64,000 nt of DNA. Origin: Ctena decussata. Taxonomy: Eukaryota > Mollusca > Bivalvia > Lucinida > Lucinidae. The DNA lies in assembly GCA_963989385.1 (NCBI GenBank), contig OZ022506.1:64925434-64989433 (forward strand), given 5' to 3'. The notes beneath the pieces were generated by a model. It was not told the origin of the DNA, searched no databases, and was given only the letters and a program-made list of their open reading frames with translations. This document shows positions 1 to 10,620 of this stretch, one piece after another. Every line of letters begins with the position of its first letter. Within the stretch, counting starts at the first letter, position 1. The translations under genes were made by a program, and so were the position numbers.

Positions 1-516
1 GCAATTGCCAAGAAAAACAGTACTTACATAGAAGTCAGTACTAAGATCATTTCTGTGAATTTTGAGCTTTATTGGTTGCATTGTTTCTGAGGAGATGATT
101 TTTGAATATTTTTTCTATTTTTTATCATTCGGTTGCCATGGCAACCAGCCAAATTGTGCAATTGACATTAATTTCATGTGATTGATAGAGGACCACTCAA
201 GGAACATTTCTGTAAAAGTTTTGTCAAAATATCTGCAGTGACATAGCAATAAATGCAAATTTTCGATTTTTCCCATACAAGTCAATGGAAACTTTAAGTT
301 GCCATAGCAACCAAAGTTCTGAAGCGATTTGCATAAAAAACAGTATTATTGGTTCCCCCTGCCTATAGATGCTATATATGAAATTTGGTTACAATGGGCC
401 TTGTAGTTTCAGAGGAGATGTCGTTTGAAAATGTTGACAGACGACGTACGACGTACGACGGATGCCTGCCTATACTATAAGCTCACCTGTGAGCCTTCGG
501 CTCAGGTGAGCTAAAA
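1..516 (-). repeat. Hairpin/(GTCY)n tandem-repeat element, minus strand, cut by window edge
   Basis: Read on the minus strand, the element begins with a terminal hairpin at 481-511 (GCTCACCTGTGAGCC / GGCTCAGGTGAGC). A CGTCGTACGTCGT tract follows at about 445-465, then text of the kind 'protein-free prose' typical of these arrays. The same hairpin and GTC-rich tract start the arrays at 17.55, 30.33, 43.3, 51.84, 53.98 and 56.66 kb. Only its 5' portion is in the window. No protein is encoded. Confidence 0.7.
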
Positions 517-955
517 ATGGCCGAAAGTTATGTGCTAAGAAGTTAACAAAGGGGGGTCTGGGGGGCAACGCCCCCCGAGAAGCTAAAGCAATATCCCAAT
601 TTTAATGGCAATTTTAAGACTGGAAACAATAGAGAAAAACTAGGAATGATGATAAAAATAAGGTTTTTTTTTATATCAGGACTTTTGCCTTTTAGAGTGT
701 TTATTTTGTCATAATGGTTTTGTCTCCCATAAGCTAGTGACTCTTTTGCAATTCAGTTTTAGTGGAAACATTTACTTAGTAATGTGGCAGATCAATAATA
801 CATGTATGTGAATGTTGTGTAGGATGTTTTTGTAAATGTATGCACATGCGGGGGCCGCTGGTGTAAACCAATTGTAGATAATATTAAAATATTACTATAA
901 ATATGGGGGTCTGGGTCTCCCCAGAAGCCAGAGACATTATAAAAACTCAATTCCA
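517..955. repeat. Dispersed repeat with two GGGGTCTGGG blocks; no gene
   Basis: Two related blocks, 'ggggggtctggggggcaac' near 551 and 'gggggtctgggtctcccc' near 904, are each followed by an 'agaagc' stretch. The rest is AT-rich. I see no coding signal and cannot name the family. Confidence 0.35.
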
Positions 956-1140
956 ATGGAATTATCAGCAGACAATTTTTTTTTAATTTGGGTGGAGACA
1001 GGTTATTTTTTTCTCTTACTTTTGAGGCCAGATTATTTTTTTGAACCCCCTTATGAGCCAGGTTATTTTTTTCTTGCATATCCAAAGACAGGGAATTTTT
1101 TTGATAAATATACCAGGCCCCCCACAGAATATCAAATGGT
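956..1140. repeat. About 30-bp tandem repeat with T-rich core
   Basis: The motif caggttattttttt recurs at roughly 970, 1000, 1030, 1060 and 1090 in degenerate form. On the + strand it spells a repeated Gly-Tyr-Phe-Phe-like pattern and on the minus strand a Lys-Asn-Asn-Leu pattern. The unit length is a multiple of three, which keeps both frames open. I regard the open frames as a by-product of the repeat. Confidence 0.55.
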
Positions 1141-2069
1141 CGGTCCCTTACTCAACAATTCAATGCTAGAGCTGAACTATTTAGATTCTAACACGCAAAA
1201 ACGCTGAAAAAGTATTCTTTTCATTCGAATTTTCCCAACTTTCCTTCCAGCACGTTCATGCTCCCGCTAATATTCTTAACTGTATCTAAGATAAATGTAT
1301 GCTTTTTTGGCGATTTTAGAAAGAAAAAGAGACGTTACGCCGTCTAGCGTCTCAAAACGTCACAAAATTACGTCAGTAATTGCCAGTGACGTCAGCAGTT
1401 AGACTCACGCGCTCCGAAACTGCGAATTATTGCAGAATAAAACATGGAAATTTTCCATTGCTTCTACAGGCGCACTGTGTTAGAACTATAAATAATTTGA
1501 CATGTTTCTCTTTTTTAACTTCTTTCAAAGGAAGAAACCTTTTGTGTTTTCCTGTTACTTGCCTTATGACAAATTCGTAAATCTACGGATCATTGTCATT
1601 GCTACAGATGACTAACTGAAAAATATTTTCGGACAAAATAGAGAAAATGACAAAAAGCAAAAAACCTGTAAGATATCGTGGCTCGTGGTAAAACTAATAT
1701 TACATAAGAGACTAATATTTGTTTAAGTGATGTAACTGACTTGCAGCTTTCGGCCACGTTTGAAAGGATCTGTTCATCGTTTGTTAACTGGAGAAATAAG
1801 ATGTAATTTTATGGAAAGAGTAGATTATTCTCCAATCAAGTGTGATCTTAAATGCTTGGCGTCGCGTGAAAGGTGCATTACGACACTTCTGGGAACCGGA
1901 AAATCTTGGATTAATCTGCAAACTCGTGTAGTCTGATCAGAACCATCTTTTATTGCAGGTAGCAATTTGAAAAGGACGTAAAATCGCAAGTCATCCACCC
2001 ATCCTTTCTGTATTGCAGGGCCTGTGTAACAGAGTGCGTTGGCAGTAAGATTTTTTTGCAATTTTTACT
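1141..2069. other. No gene recognised
   Basis: Unique-looking AT-rich sequence. A TGACGTCA (CRE-type) octamer lies near 1386 inside a stretch rich in 'acgtc' words. No splice-flanked coding frame was found. Confidence 0.4.
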
Positions 2070-2114
2070 TAGATAAGCAGGCCAGCGCTTTACCCACTGA
2101 GCTTCCGGGGCTAC
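2070..2114 (-). repeat. tRNA-derived SINE head fragment
   Basis: On the minus strand the sequence reads like a tRNA 5' half, with an A-box-like block AGCTCAGTGGG followed by TAAAGCGCTGGCCTGC. No convincing B box (GGTTCRANNCC) follows, so this is a fragment of a tRNA-derived SINE or a decayed tRNA, not a functional tRNA gene. Confidence 0.4.
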
Positions 2115-2221
2115 CTGCAATAAAGGAAGGTTTTGAATGAGCCGTCTCATCAGGACTTTTACTGTTTGCCCAGTTAATTTTGTTTTAATTCCAAACAAAT
2201 GACAAATAAAGGAAACAATGT

Positions 2222-2462
2222 CACTGTCCGAATTTACCCGCTGTCCGAATTTACCCGACTCTACCCTAAAATGACCCGATAGTGTGACACCAGTTCTCGG
2301 TCTTCTTCATGTCTACTTGCATTTACGAGTCGAACCGTTCATGTAGGGTCGACCGGTATAGGCGCTTTTGACCCTTTTGGTTAGCCAGTGATAAAAAAAA
2401 CTTATGTCTATAATTAGTGTCTATGTGTCTATAATGTCTATAATTAGTGTCTATAATTAGTG
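2222..2462. repeat. Short tandem repeats
   Basis: The phrase 'ctgtccgaatttacccg' occurs twice head to tail at 2225-2260. At 2404-2462 a unit of about 13 bp containing 'gtctataattagt' repeats imperfectly four to five times. Confidence 0.6.
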
Positions 2463-2599
2463 ATGCAAACACCGAGCACTTTTAAACAGACAACGCCTTC
2501 GATTGCTTCGATTCGTAGTTAGCACAAAGGTCATAATGTGTGGTTTTCGTAGAAATGCTAGAGAAGAGAATTTTTGGTTTTGGCCAAGCCCTATTCCAG

Positions 2600-4290
2600 A
2601 ATAAAGCTTAGATTGAATCCGAGTAGTATATTTGTTTGTTAATTTACAGGTATGTACAGTTCGTGACTATTTATAAAATCTTCACTGTGAAATCTGGTTG
2701 AGTCTTGCAATTCTCTTCTTGTGACTTTGCACAATAAATTTTCGAGAATACAGCTCCAGCACGTCGATGTCCTTTATGTTCACATAAAAAGAGGCATCTA
2801 GAGTGAGCCGAGCTAACAGTTCTGGGTTCCGCAAGTCACTGTTAAGTTCATCAGAGAGAACTGGGTTATTTCTCAATTTCTCAATGTAGGTTTCTCTTTC
2901 AGAGGCGTAAGCTGAGCATTCTGCCAGGAAGTGTTGTCGAGTTTCTGGAGCAGTATTGTAGCGTCAACTGTGTATTGATTAAATGCAGCCCTATCGCCTT
3001 GCAGAATATAAGTGCCGGCTGAAAGCTTGCATTTTAAATGAGCTCTTTTAGTGTCAATAATACTGCTACTAACAGAGGACCAGACAGGATGTACTGCCCC
3101 TACCTTCAGAGATTTTGGATGAACATACTTTAAGGATGACTTCTTGTCATAAGGCCTCTATAAGACTATTCATTATGATAGCTTGATTAAGGGTATTTAT
3201 CCATTCTAGTTTAGAAAATGGTTGATCAAACGGTAGATATATGGAAAGCAAATTATAGGTGCTCAAGACAGACTTGATCAGGTTAAAACAACTTTTCTCT
3301 TCATCCCCCTTCATTACAAGTTGCCTTTCAGCCACCTCATATTCGACAAAGTCTTTAATACATTTTTATGTATTACTCACGCAACTGGTAAAATACCCAA
3401 CAAAGCCAGAGTGATACAGCTTGGGGTTTTACGCGGAATTAAGGCCCTGAATCTGACGTTACGATTTGCGTTAGAATTTTTCCAGACGGCCAATATCCCC
3501 TTTTTTGATAGACAGAGTTTCAAGACCGTAAATCAATCTTGGTGCTACAAAAGTATTCCAAATATGCCCGTTGAGATATGTCTTCAGCCCATTTACGCTA
3601 CGGAAACCCGCCCCCATGAGTGACTATGCTGTTTACGCCCTATGCCAACCTTTTCCTCAACATTCACCTTATCTTTTACATTCCGTGAGATTCCAAGTTG
3701 CACAGTGCACTCTGACCACTTAATCTTATCACTAGACATCACTAATTCATTTTGCCGAGCATCACCACTAGCGGGGTTATAGCACATGCAACTGCTTTTG
3801 TTTGAATTCACACAATATCGTTCTCTGTTGGTGTTATCCTCAACATCCCAAAGCATGACTTGCATGTCATAATATTTCCTGGCTAAGACTGCCAAATTGT
3901 CAGCCACAGTAACATGTGGAATACTAATGGACCCTATATTCACTTCAGTAAATATAATGTTCTTCCAGTTGTAGTAATGGAGAATTGTTGTACCTCTTGT
4001 AATGTGACGTAGACAGCACAACTCCTTGTCGAACACCTTGTTCTATATTTATAGGATCTGACACTAATCCTGTCAGTGCGTGACATGTATACTGACTGCT
4101 CTTCTAGAGTAAAATGGGCAGGATTCCGGCCCATTTTACTCTAGAAGAGCAGTCAGTATATACACGGTGATATATGTCACGGATTGACAGCCAATCGTCC
4201 CCTGGATGCCATCCAAATACAGCCTACGTAACAGTAAATTATGGTCCACCACATCAAAAGCCTTTTGTGTGTCCAGGTCTGTTATCGGTA
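2600..4290 (-). pseudogene. Decayed non-LTR retrotransposon reverse transcriptase (LINE-C)
   Basis: This is the 3' half of a LINE on the minus strand, broken by frameshifts. Reading from 4290 downward: an RT segment with LDTQKAFDVVDH (the first catalytic aspartate region); then QGVRQGVVLSTSHYK, the conserved xGxxQG box; then a VADNLAVLA segment where active enzymes have xADD, so the second aspartate is replaced by Asn. Next come thumb-like sequence and a C-terminal tail near 2690-3050 with degenerate Cys/His spacing, as in LINEs that end in a zinc-knuckle motif. The longest open piece is 3593-4036. It is clearly inactive. I cannot fix the clade: an I/Nimb/RTE-like element is possible, and it is not the same family as the LINEs at 5.5-11.5 kb. 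Confidence 0.7.
4088..4160. repeat. Perfect 32-bp inverted repeat, 9-nt loop
   Basis: Arms 4088-4119 and 4129-4160 are exact reverse complements around the 9-nt loop aggattccg. The palindrome lies inside the decayed RT (LINE-C) and duplicates part of its coding strand in inverted orientation. Confidence 0.9.
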
Positions 4291-5006
4291 ATATAGGTGA
4301 TACTGGAGACTGACGTTATCAAAACACTGGTATTCAGTTGGGAGTATAATTCATTCCCCAGATGTTAATTCAAGGATATTGTGGAGGTTTGTTCACTAAA
4401 GGCTAATGTCAGCAGTGCTCTGAGCCTGCAACCTGGAGGTAACTGCACTATGTATGCTGCCCAGTGAAAATAAGAATTGATAAAAGAGATAATTTCACCC
4501 TGCTGCGTCATTGGTGTATGCTGCCTCGTATATGTATGTCAAAAGAAAAATAAGTTTCAAATGTTCAATATAACTCACGAAGACGATGTATATCAAACGG
4601 TGATCCTACTAAGGATGGAATTCCGTTAGTTCAAGTTCCAAAGTCTACAAATGGCTGTCCACCCACTTTTAAATGTTCATAACAAAGTCCCATGGAATCC
4701 ATGGCCTTGTTATTTTTCAACTTCTTTAAAATGTCTTCTGTCCTTCAACTTCTGTAATGGGGTTATCCGTTTACTTTCCATCTCACAGATTTTTGCACAG
4801 ATAATATTGTGACATTAAAATTTTGATATTAAGCTAAAGGTTGATGCTAGCTGCCTTAAGAGGATCTTTTGCGGATTATTCGACATAAGATTTGCGAAAA
4901 TCTCAACAGCCCGATAGAATTTTTCTCTCTAATCTGAAACTATTTTCTTCCATCAGCATTTTTTATAAAAACATTGGGTTAGGTCACCTTCTTTGAAGGT
5001 GAATAA
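4291..5006. other. No feature recognised
   Basis: No coding frame, terminal inverted repeat or tandem array was recognised here. It may include the upstream remnant of the minus-strand LINE, too diverged to read by eye. Confidence 0.35.
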
Positions 5007-5010
5007 AATT

Positions 5011-5246
5011 GAGCCGCGACGTGACAAAACCAACAATGTGGTTGTGCGCCCAGCGCAGACTCAGATCAGCCTGGGCATCCGCCTAGTCTGATCAGAGTCT
5101 TCGCTGTCCGCATGGAGGTAGCTTAGACCCTTAGCTACCCTTTAAGCGCTTAGCAAAGAGTCTGATCAGCCTTGGTGGATGCCCAGGCTGATCTAAGTCT
5201 GCGCTGGGTAAACAACCACATTGTTGGTTTTCTCGTGTCGCGGCTC
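5011..5246. mobile_element. Foldback MITE, family FB-1, copy a
   Basis: The termini GAGCCGCGAC and GTCGCGGCTC are inverted repeats, and complementarity continues for about 75 bp on each side (for example CAACAATGTGGTTGTG against its complement near the right end). Flanking AATT occurs on both sides (5007-5010 and 5247-5250), consistent with a 4-bp target duplication. Near-identical copies lie at 20026-20261, 42484-42719 and 51471-51706, with partial or degenerate copies at 12061 and 37790. The superfamily is not assigned. Confidence 0.85.
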
Positions 5247-5250
5247 AATT

Positions 5251-5549
5251 ATCATGCATTTCGATAGGTTTCAAAATTTGATTTGGTCCGTGAAAGTGAT
5301 AGTATATAAATATTTTAAATTGAATACGGTTTAATTTAAAAATTAATATTATACGTTTTATACCGGATGGACCATATTCCCTAATGGACCATATTCCCCC
5401 AAATTCCCCTATAAAAGGGCATTTGACCCCGCATTGGCGTTTTGCCCCACCTCACTCTACCCTCCCCCCCCACCCCCTCTCTGATTATTCACACTGATGT
5501 TGGCCTATACAATTACAATGCAGTCAAATTGTCCCTGCTGGGTAAACAA
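5251..5549. other. Low-complexity, pyrimidine-rich sequence; no gene
   Basis: A 'tggaccatattccc' phrase is duplicated near 5367-5400, followed by C-rich runs (ccccccccaccccc). No coding signal is seen. Confidence 0.4.
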
Positions 5550-5855
5550 ATAGTTATTTATACGGCTGCTGGGTGCATCCGACTGCAAGGAGTTGGTAGG
5601 AACAGGACAATCTCCGAGTAACATACAGGACTTTTGCCCCTTTTGTCCCAGGAAGTCACATGGCCGTGAAACATGAAGCATTGTATGTTTGATATCCTAA
5701 TTTCAGCTGGTTGCTAGCTGTTGGCAACACGCTTAGCAAACACGCTTGGCACAGTTTTTGGAATTTAAAGATAATGACATTGGGAATTTGCCAGTTGACT
5801 TCTTTCCTGTCTATTCTAACTTAACTCTCGGAACAGCAAATGATCAATATCTTAG

Positions 5856-6365
5856 GTCCCACACCTTTGCAGTGCTTCAGTCTTAAGGGAAAGTTTTAGG
5901 TTTAAAGAATATAGTTCAGGTAAACTTGTTCATCTGTATATCTTTGTTCTTTTGATTAGTAACTTATGGGATACCGAAACAAACCCTGGTCCAGAATCCC
6001 GTATTGATAATTCACATTTCCCTTGTGGGCTATGTGATGTCAGCGTTGGCTGGGAAGACCGAAGGATTTGTTGCGATACTTGTAACGTCTGGTACCATAT
6101 TGACTGTCAGAGTATGTCTTCAGCTATGTATGGTATCTATAACAAGTCTTTGAGTAAGAGCATTGCATGGGAATGCATTCGATGTGGAATGCCAAACTTT
6201 TCCACATCTTTGTTTGATACTACAGCTTCTTTAGAGGTATCTAACAGATTTGAGACTTCATCATCCCTGTCCGAACCTGATAGTCCGGTACCAGACAACA
6301 TAGCCCCCCCCCCCACCCCCCCGTGCAGCTTCTTCGCCCATAGTGCAGCAGCTCAAAGAAGCTAA
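5856..6365 (+). pseudogene. LINE-A N-terminal region: 2A-like motif plus PHD finger
   Basis: The frame is open from 5856, after a TAG at 5853, with no ATG before the motif, so the start is lost or non-AUG. A hydrophobic run precedes DTETNPGP at 5970-5993. That matches the D-x-E-x-N-P-G-P core of ribosome-skipping 2A peptides, with Thr where Val or Ile is usual. A complete PHD-type C4HC3 finger follows: CGLC, CCDTC, WYHIDC and WECIRC, at roughly 6024-6200. CR1-type LINEs of sea urchins and other invertebrates are known to carry 2A-like sequences near their N-terminus, and PHD fingers occur in several CR1/L2 first proteins. A proline/serine-rich tail and a C-run (about 6305-6320) end the frame. 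Whether this copy could still skip is unknown. Confidence 0.75.
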
Positions 6366-6399
6366 GTCGAGGACAAACAAAGCGGTCCTTAACCATCCC

Positions 6400-7092
6400 C
6401 TGAGAATCTTGATCATGAATTGTCAGTCTATTAAGAATAAAAAGGCTGAAATTCACACTATTATCGACTCGAAAAAAACAGACATCATATTGGGGAATGA
6501 GTCTTGGGTCTTGGTTAACCCCTGATATAAAAAAAACTCAGAAATTTTTCCAGATTCCTTTGATGTTGTCCGGGAAGACAGAGTTGGTGATGCCCATGGT
6601 GGTGTCTTTATTGCTTTTAAGAGGGACCTGCTGTGTACGGAAACTCCGGAATTGGACACCGAATGTGAAATTATCTGGTGTAAGCTGAACCTTATTGGAT
6701 GTAGGACATTGTACCTTGGTTCTTTTTATCGCCCCCCCCCCCCCCCTAATCGGATTGAGAATGATTATCTTGAGGCTATTAATATATCATTGGCTTGAGT
6801 TATGTCAGACAAAAATGCTCATGTTCTGGTTGGGAGAGACTTCAATTGTGGTGACATAGAGTGTAGCACTATGCAGGTACCCCAGGGGGTATCGAAAAGG
6901 CAATTACTGTGTCAACTTTTGGATATTGCCCAAGAGCACTGCCTGACTCAAGTAGTAAATATACACACCCGCCAAGATAAGACCCTAGATTTGCTGTTCA
7001 CAAATTCCCCGTCCCCTGTCAATCGAGTAAAGGGGATGCCTCCGATCGGCAAGGCCGATCACGATATAGTTTATGTTGAGTACGATATCAAA
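6400..7092 (+). pseudogene. LINE-A AP-type endonuclease domain, frameshifted
   Basis: Spread over three frames. LRILIMNCQSIKNKKAE at 6400 is the usual N-terminal endonuclease strand, with Asn and the following DIILGNESW segment. Then comes a middle part at about 6535-6790, with GGVFIAFKRDL and YLGSFYRPP. The C-terminal part follows in the frame from 6802, with VGRDFNCGD (normally GDFN) and KADHDIV, the catalytic His region, at about 7051-7065. A run of 14 C at about 6731 causes one frame change. In intact elements this domain nicks target DNA to prime reverse transcription. Confidence 0.75.
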
Positions 7093-9081
7093 GCTAAGCG
7101 TATTCATCAAGCCCCGCGTAAGATTTACCTCTATAAACGAGCTGATATGAACGGTCTTCGTGGCCATTTAGCAAGTTTTAGGGGTTCGTTCCTTTCGGCT
7201 GACCATAGTCACGTGTCAGTAAATGACAGGTGGGTCAGTTTTAAGTCCGAGATTATCGCGGCTATCGAAAGGTTTATCCCGACAAAAATGACCAAGACTA
7301 AATATAGCTTACCATGGATCGATAGTTCGATCAAACGACTGGTTAGAAAACGAGATAAACTCTATCATCGTGCCCGCAAGTCAAGCAGCCCTGACATTAA
7401 GAACCACTACAAACGGTTCAGAGCACATGTTCAGAAGGTCCACAGAGATGCATATTGGAAACATATTTCCAATTTCTTCTTCTTTGAGACCGATAACCCT
7501 GATCCCGATTGCCCCAGGAAAAATGAAAAAGTAAACAAGTTTTGGTTATTTGTCAAGTGCCTCAAAAATGATGCGTTTGGGATCACTTCACTTAGAGAAA
7601 ATGGCATTTTGAAAACTGACACATTTGATAAGGCTAACATTAGTAATAGACAATTTCAGTCAGTTTTCACATGTGAATCTGACTCTAAAAATCCCCTCCA
7701 AAGGTATCAGTCCATTCTCCCCCATGGGGGAGATTACAGTTGACCCAAATGGGGTCGCTAAATTGTTGAACAGCCTGAACATACATAAGGCACCTGGGCC
7801 TGATGGCCTGAGTGCTAGGGTGTTAAAGGAATGTAGTTCTGAAATTGCTCCTGTCCTGACCTTCATCTACAATGAGTCGCTTGCTCAGGGCGCTGTACCA
7901 GATGATTGGCGACAAGCAAATGTAGCTCCGGTTATTAAGAAAGGAGAAAAATTTGATGCTGCTAATTACCGACCGGTGTCGCTTACATGCATCTATTGCA
8001 AAACCCTCGAGCATATAATAGTAAGTAACATCAACAAGCATTTAGCCTTTGAGAGCATTCTTGCTGACTGTCGGCATGGTTTCCGAAGTCAGAGGTCTTG
8101 CAAAACCCAACTTGTTCAGTTCTACCACGATTTAGCAAGCAACCTGGATGGTGCCCTAAATCGCGGTCACAAGCAGACTGATGTAATTATTATGGATTTC
8201 GCAAAGGCCTTTGACAATTTTAAGGTACCACACAGGAGGCTTTGTATAATTAGATTATTACGGGATTAGAGGATCTACTCATAAGTGGATCGCTTCATGG
8301 CTCTCTGAGCTCTCTCAAAAAGTGGTTTTAGATGGCCAAGCCTCAGATCCTGTCCCGGTTCTATCTGGTGTCCCTTAAGGATCGGTCTTAGGACCGGTCT
8401 TGTTTCTTATTTTCATTAACGATCTTCCAGACAACATCAGGTCATCTGTTCGTCCTTTTGCTGATGATTGTGTTTTGTACAGGAATATCTTCTGCCCCAT
8501 GAATTGCCAGATCTGGCAAGATGACCTGAACAGCCTCGCACAGTGGGAGACCGATTGGCAAATGAAATTTCATGTTGTCAAATGTCATTCTATGAGGATG
8601 ACTCGGCACCTCCATAGCAAGCAAATACACTTTAATTACTCTCTCCATCAGCAAAGATTGGAACAGGTTCAGTCCGCCAAGTATCTCGGTATTACGATTA
8701 CAGACAATTTTGATTGGGGTCAACATATTTAGAAATATCAAGTAAGGCAACTAAGACAATGGGATTTCTTCGGCGCAATTTGGCACTGGCACCTCGGCAA
8801 ACTAAGGAAGCTGCATACAAAACATTGATTCGCCCTCAACTAGAGTATGCAGCACCTATTTGGCATCCCTATCATAAAACTCAGATTCAGCAGGTCGAGA
8901 AGGTGCAGAGAGCAGCTGCCAGGTGGACCTGCAGACGATGGCGGAACACAAGTAGTGTCGGCGATATGCTGGACGAGCTTGAGTGGCCATCCCTGGAGGC
9001 CCGCCGGGAGCAGTCCTCCTTAACCTTCATTCTGGTACAGTGTCCCTTGAGAAGGAAAAGTACTTGACCCCAGCACTAAAG
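7093..9081 (+). pseudogene. LINE-A reverse transcriptase, broken
   Basis: A basic linker (7093-7740) leads into RT. Visible boxes are NIHKAPGPDGLSARVLK, KFDAANYRPVSLT, GFRSQRSCKTQL, and IIMDFAKAFDNF with the first catalytic Asp. SGVP-stop-GSVLGP near 8370 has Gln replaced by TAA. FINDLPDNI is followed by FADD at about 8458, the second catalytic pair. The thumb is YLGITITDNFDWG then TLIRPQLEYAAPIWHP (about 8820-8880). Frames change near 7740, 8265, 8400, 8714 and 9030. After the last change the frame reads GTVSLEKEKYLTPALK and stops abruptly at 9081, where LINE-B begins. Confidence 0.85.
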
Positions 9082-10223
9082 TCTATCTATCTATCTTCCG
9101 TTACGTCTTAACCCCCGAGGGGGACAACAGACGGGTTCCGGCGAACCAAGTGCTGAAGGGGGTTAGCTGGAACAAATGTATAGGAAAGTGTGTGAAATGA
9201 GTTTGTACAGTGCGATAAAGAGTGTTAGTATAGTTAAAAGATAAAAACAGAAATTGGTGTTTAGGGAGAGACATGGATTACCTGGCAGACAGCACTGCTG
9301 AACTGCACCAAGGTAGGAAGGACCGGTATGTAGGGTGGGAGGGCATTCCAATGGATGATAGTCCTAGGGAAGAATGTGAACCTGTAGTAGTCTTTATAAG
9401 TTGGGATTTGTCGATATGAAAGTGGATGAATATGTCTTGACTGTCTAGTGTTGCGAACAAGGTACTCAGATGCAGGAATGGCAACAAGGTCATATGTGAC
9501 CTTGTACATCATTATAAGACGGCAATCTATACGTCGTTGGTCTAGGGGGCGCCAGTTTAGGTCCTTCAACATAGCAGTGACGCTGGATGTGTAGTTATAA
9601 TCTCTTGTTGCCCACCTGGCAGCCCTTCTTTGGACCGCTTCCACTTTATGTATATCAGTGGCAGTGTGGGGGGACCATACTGTTGAAGCGTACTCCAACT
9701 GGGGCCTTACTAGTGTTTTGTAGGCTACTGATTTCAGGTCCTTATTATGGACCCGAATGTTTCTTTTCAGAAATCCAAGAGTCTGGTTAGCGCTCTTGGT
9801 TACATTATCAATATGGGTACTCCAAGTTAGGTCATCCGAGATGGTGACCCCTAGATATTTTGCAGATGAAACACTATCCAGCTCAATATCATGTAAGAAG
9901 TATTTAGTCTGAATGGGGTTTTTAAGACGAGTGACATGAAGGACCTGACATTTAGAGGGGTTAAAGTTCATATCCCACATCTTTTCCCATTGTTCTAGGC
10001 TGAGTAGGTCCTTTTGGAGGACCTTGCCTTCGGACGATGAGCTAAGAGCAAGGTACGTTGCAGTATCATCTGCAAAGAGCCTTACTCTTGATTTGACCTG
10101 CTCTGGTAGGTCATTGATGTATGCAAGGAAGAGAATTGGTCCGAGAACTGAGCCCTGCGGGACGCCAGAGGAGACTGGGATAAGGTTTGGATTTGCAAAA
10201 AGTCGAGGACTAGGGCATCCCAT
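9082..10223 (-). mobile_element. 5'-truncated CR1/Jockey-like LINE (LINE-B) nested in LINE-A
   Basis: On the minus strand this runs from the RT palm to a 3' UTR that ends in (GATA)n, seen on the + strand as tctatctatctatc at 9082-9095. A tetranucleotide tail is typical of this LINE group. It sits exactly where LINE-A coding is interrupted, so it inserted into an existing LINE-A copy. The 5' edge is uncertain within about 10211-10240. No obvious target-site duplication is visible. Confidence 0.85.
9261..10223 (-). pseudogene. LINE-B reverse transcriptase, C-terminal 320 codons
   Basis: Uninterrupted frame of 320 codons. SGVPQGSVLGP at about residues 18-28; YINDLPEQV; RLFADDTATYLAL with the catalytic FADD at about residues 49-52; YLGVTISDDLTW; RNIRVHNKDLKSVAYKTLVRPQLEYASTVWSP; VQRRAARW; and a C-terminal FFPRTIIHWNALP tail that closes CR1/Jockey proteins. 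The endonuclease and the first catalytic Asp are missing because the copy is 5'-truncated, so it cannot retrotranspose alone. The apparent Met is internal to the domain and is not a real start. The open frame makes it younger than LINE-A. I class it as a truncated pseudogene because there is no promoter or true N-terminus. Confidence 0.85.
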
Positions 10224-10365
10224 GACTCACAATACACCAGATACCTTGCGTATAGTGATGCCCTGAAAATTCGTTTTTCCCCAGGACTATTCCTGTGTGA
10301 AATAGTCTTCCCTCTTCGGCGGTTTCTGCCAAAACCGCGGAGGAGTTTAAGGCCCTTATTTAGAT
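10221..10365 (+). pseudogene. LINE-A C-terminal coding piece beyond the insertion
   Basis: In one frame the sequence reads HDSQYTRYLAYSDALK. After a frame change it reads PRTIPV-stop-NSLPSSAVSAK followed by TAEEFKALI. This is the expected continuation of a CR1/Jockey RT tail after the LTPALK end at 9081, with the usual Trp replaced by TGA. It shows that LINE-B interrupts one and the same element with little or no loss of host sequence. About 250 nt of non-coding 3' UTR follow. Confidence 0.8.
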
Positions 10366-10620
10366 TATCGGTCCAGAGGCATGTGTTTTAGCATACCTCT
10401 GATCTGCTTCTTGTAAATAGTTTGTTTTTCCCTTAAGGTAAATTCTAAATTTAGCCACCAACCACACCTGATGTAATGATCAGAAATTGATCGTCGCATG
10501 ATCAGTAACGAGAGATAGCTAGGGTGTAGGCCTACCCGCTAGGCGGGTGAACTTATTCACCCGGCCACCGTGTCAATAGCTTTATTGCTTATCCTACCTG
10601 GGAACGAATCAGGATAATGC

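Larger units (their letters stand above)
5550..10620 (+). mobile_element. CR1/Jockey-like LINE (LINE-A), interrupted by LINE-B
   Basis: The element is recognised by its order: open frame with 2A-like motif and PHD finger, AP-type endonuclease, RT, then a C-terminal tail. The boundaries are estimates. The 5' limit is set only by where recognisable coding begins (5856) plus an assumed leader. The 3' limit lies after about 250 nt of AT-rich 3' UTR. Coding sequence is split at about 9081 by a second LINE on the opposite strand and resumes at about 10221. Numerous frameshifts and stops show that it is dead. Confidence 0.8.

Noticed and set aside
3321..3623. + strand 100-codon frame
   Set aside because: It is antisense to the decayed LINE-C reverse transcriptase.
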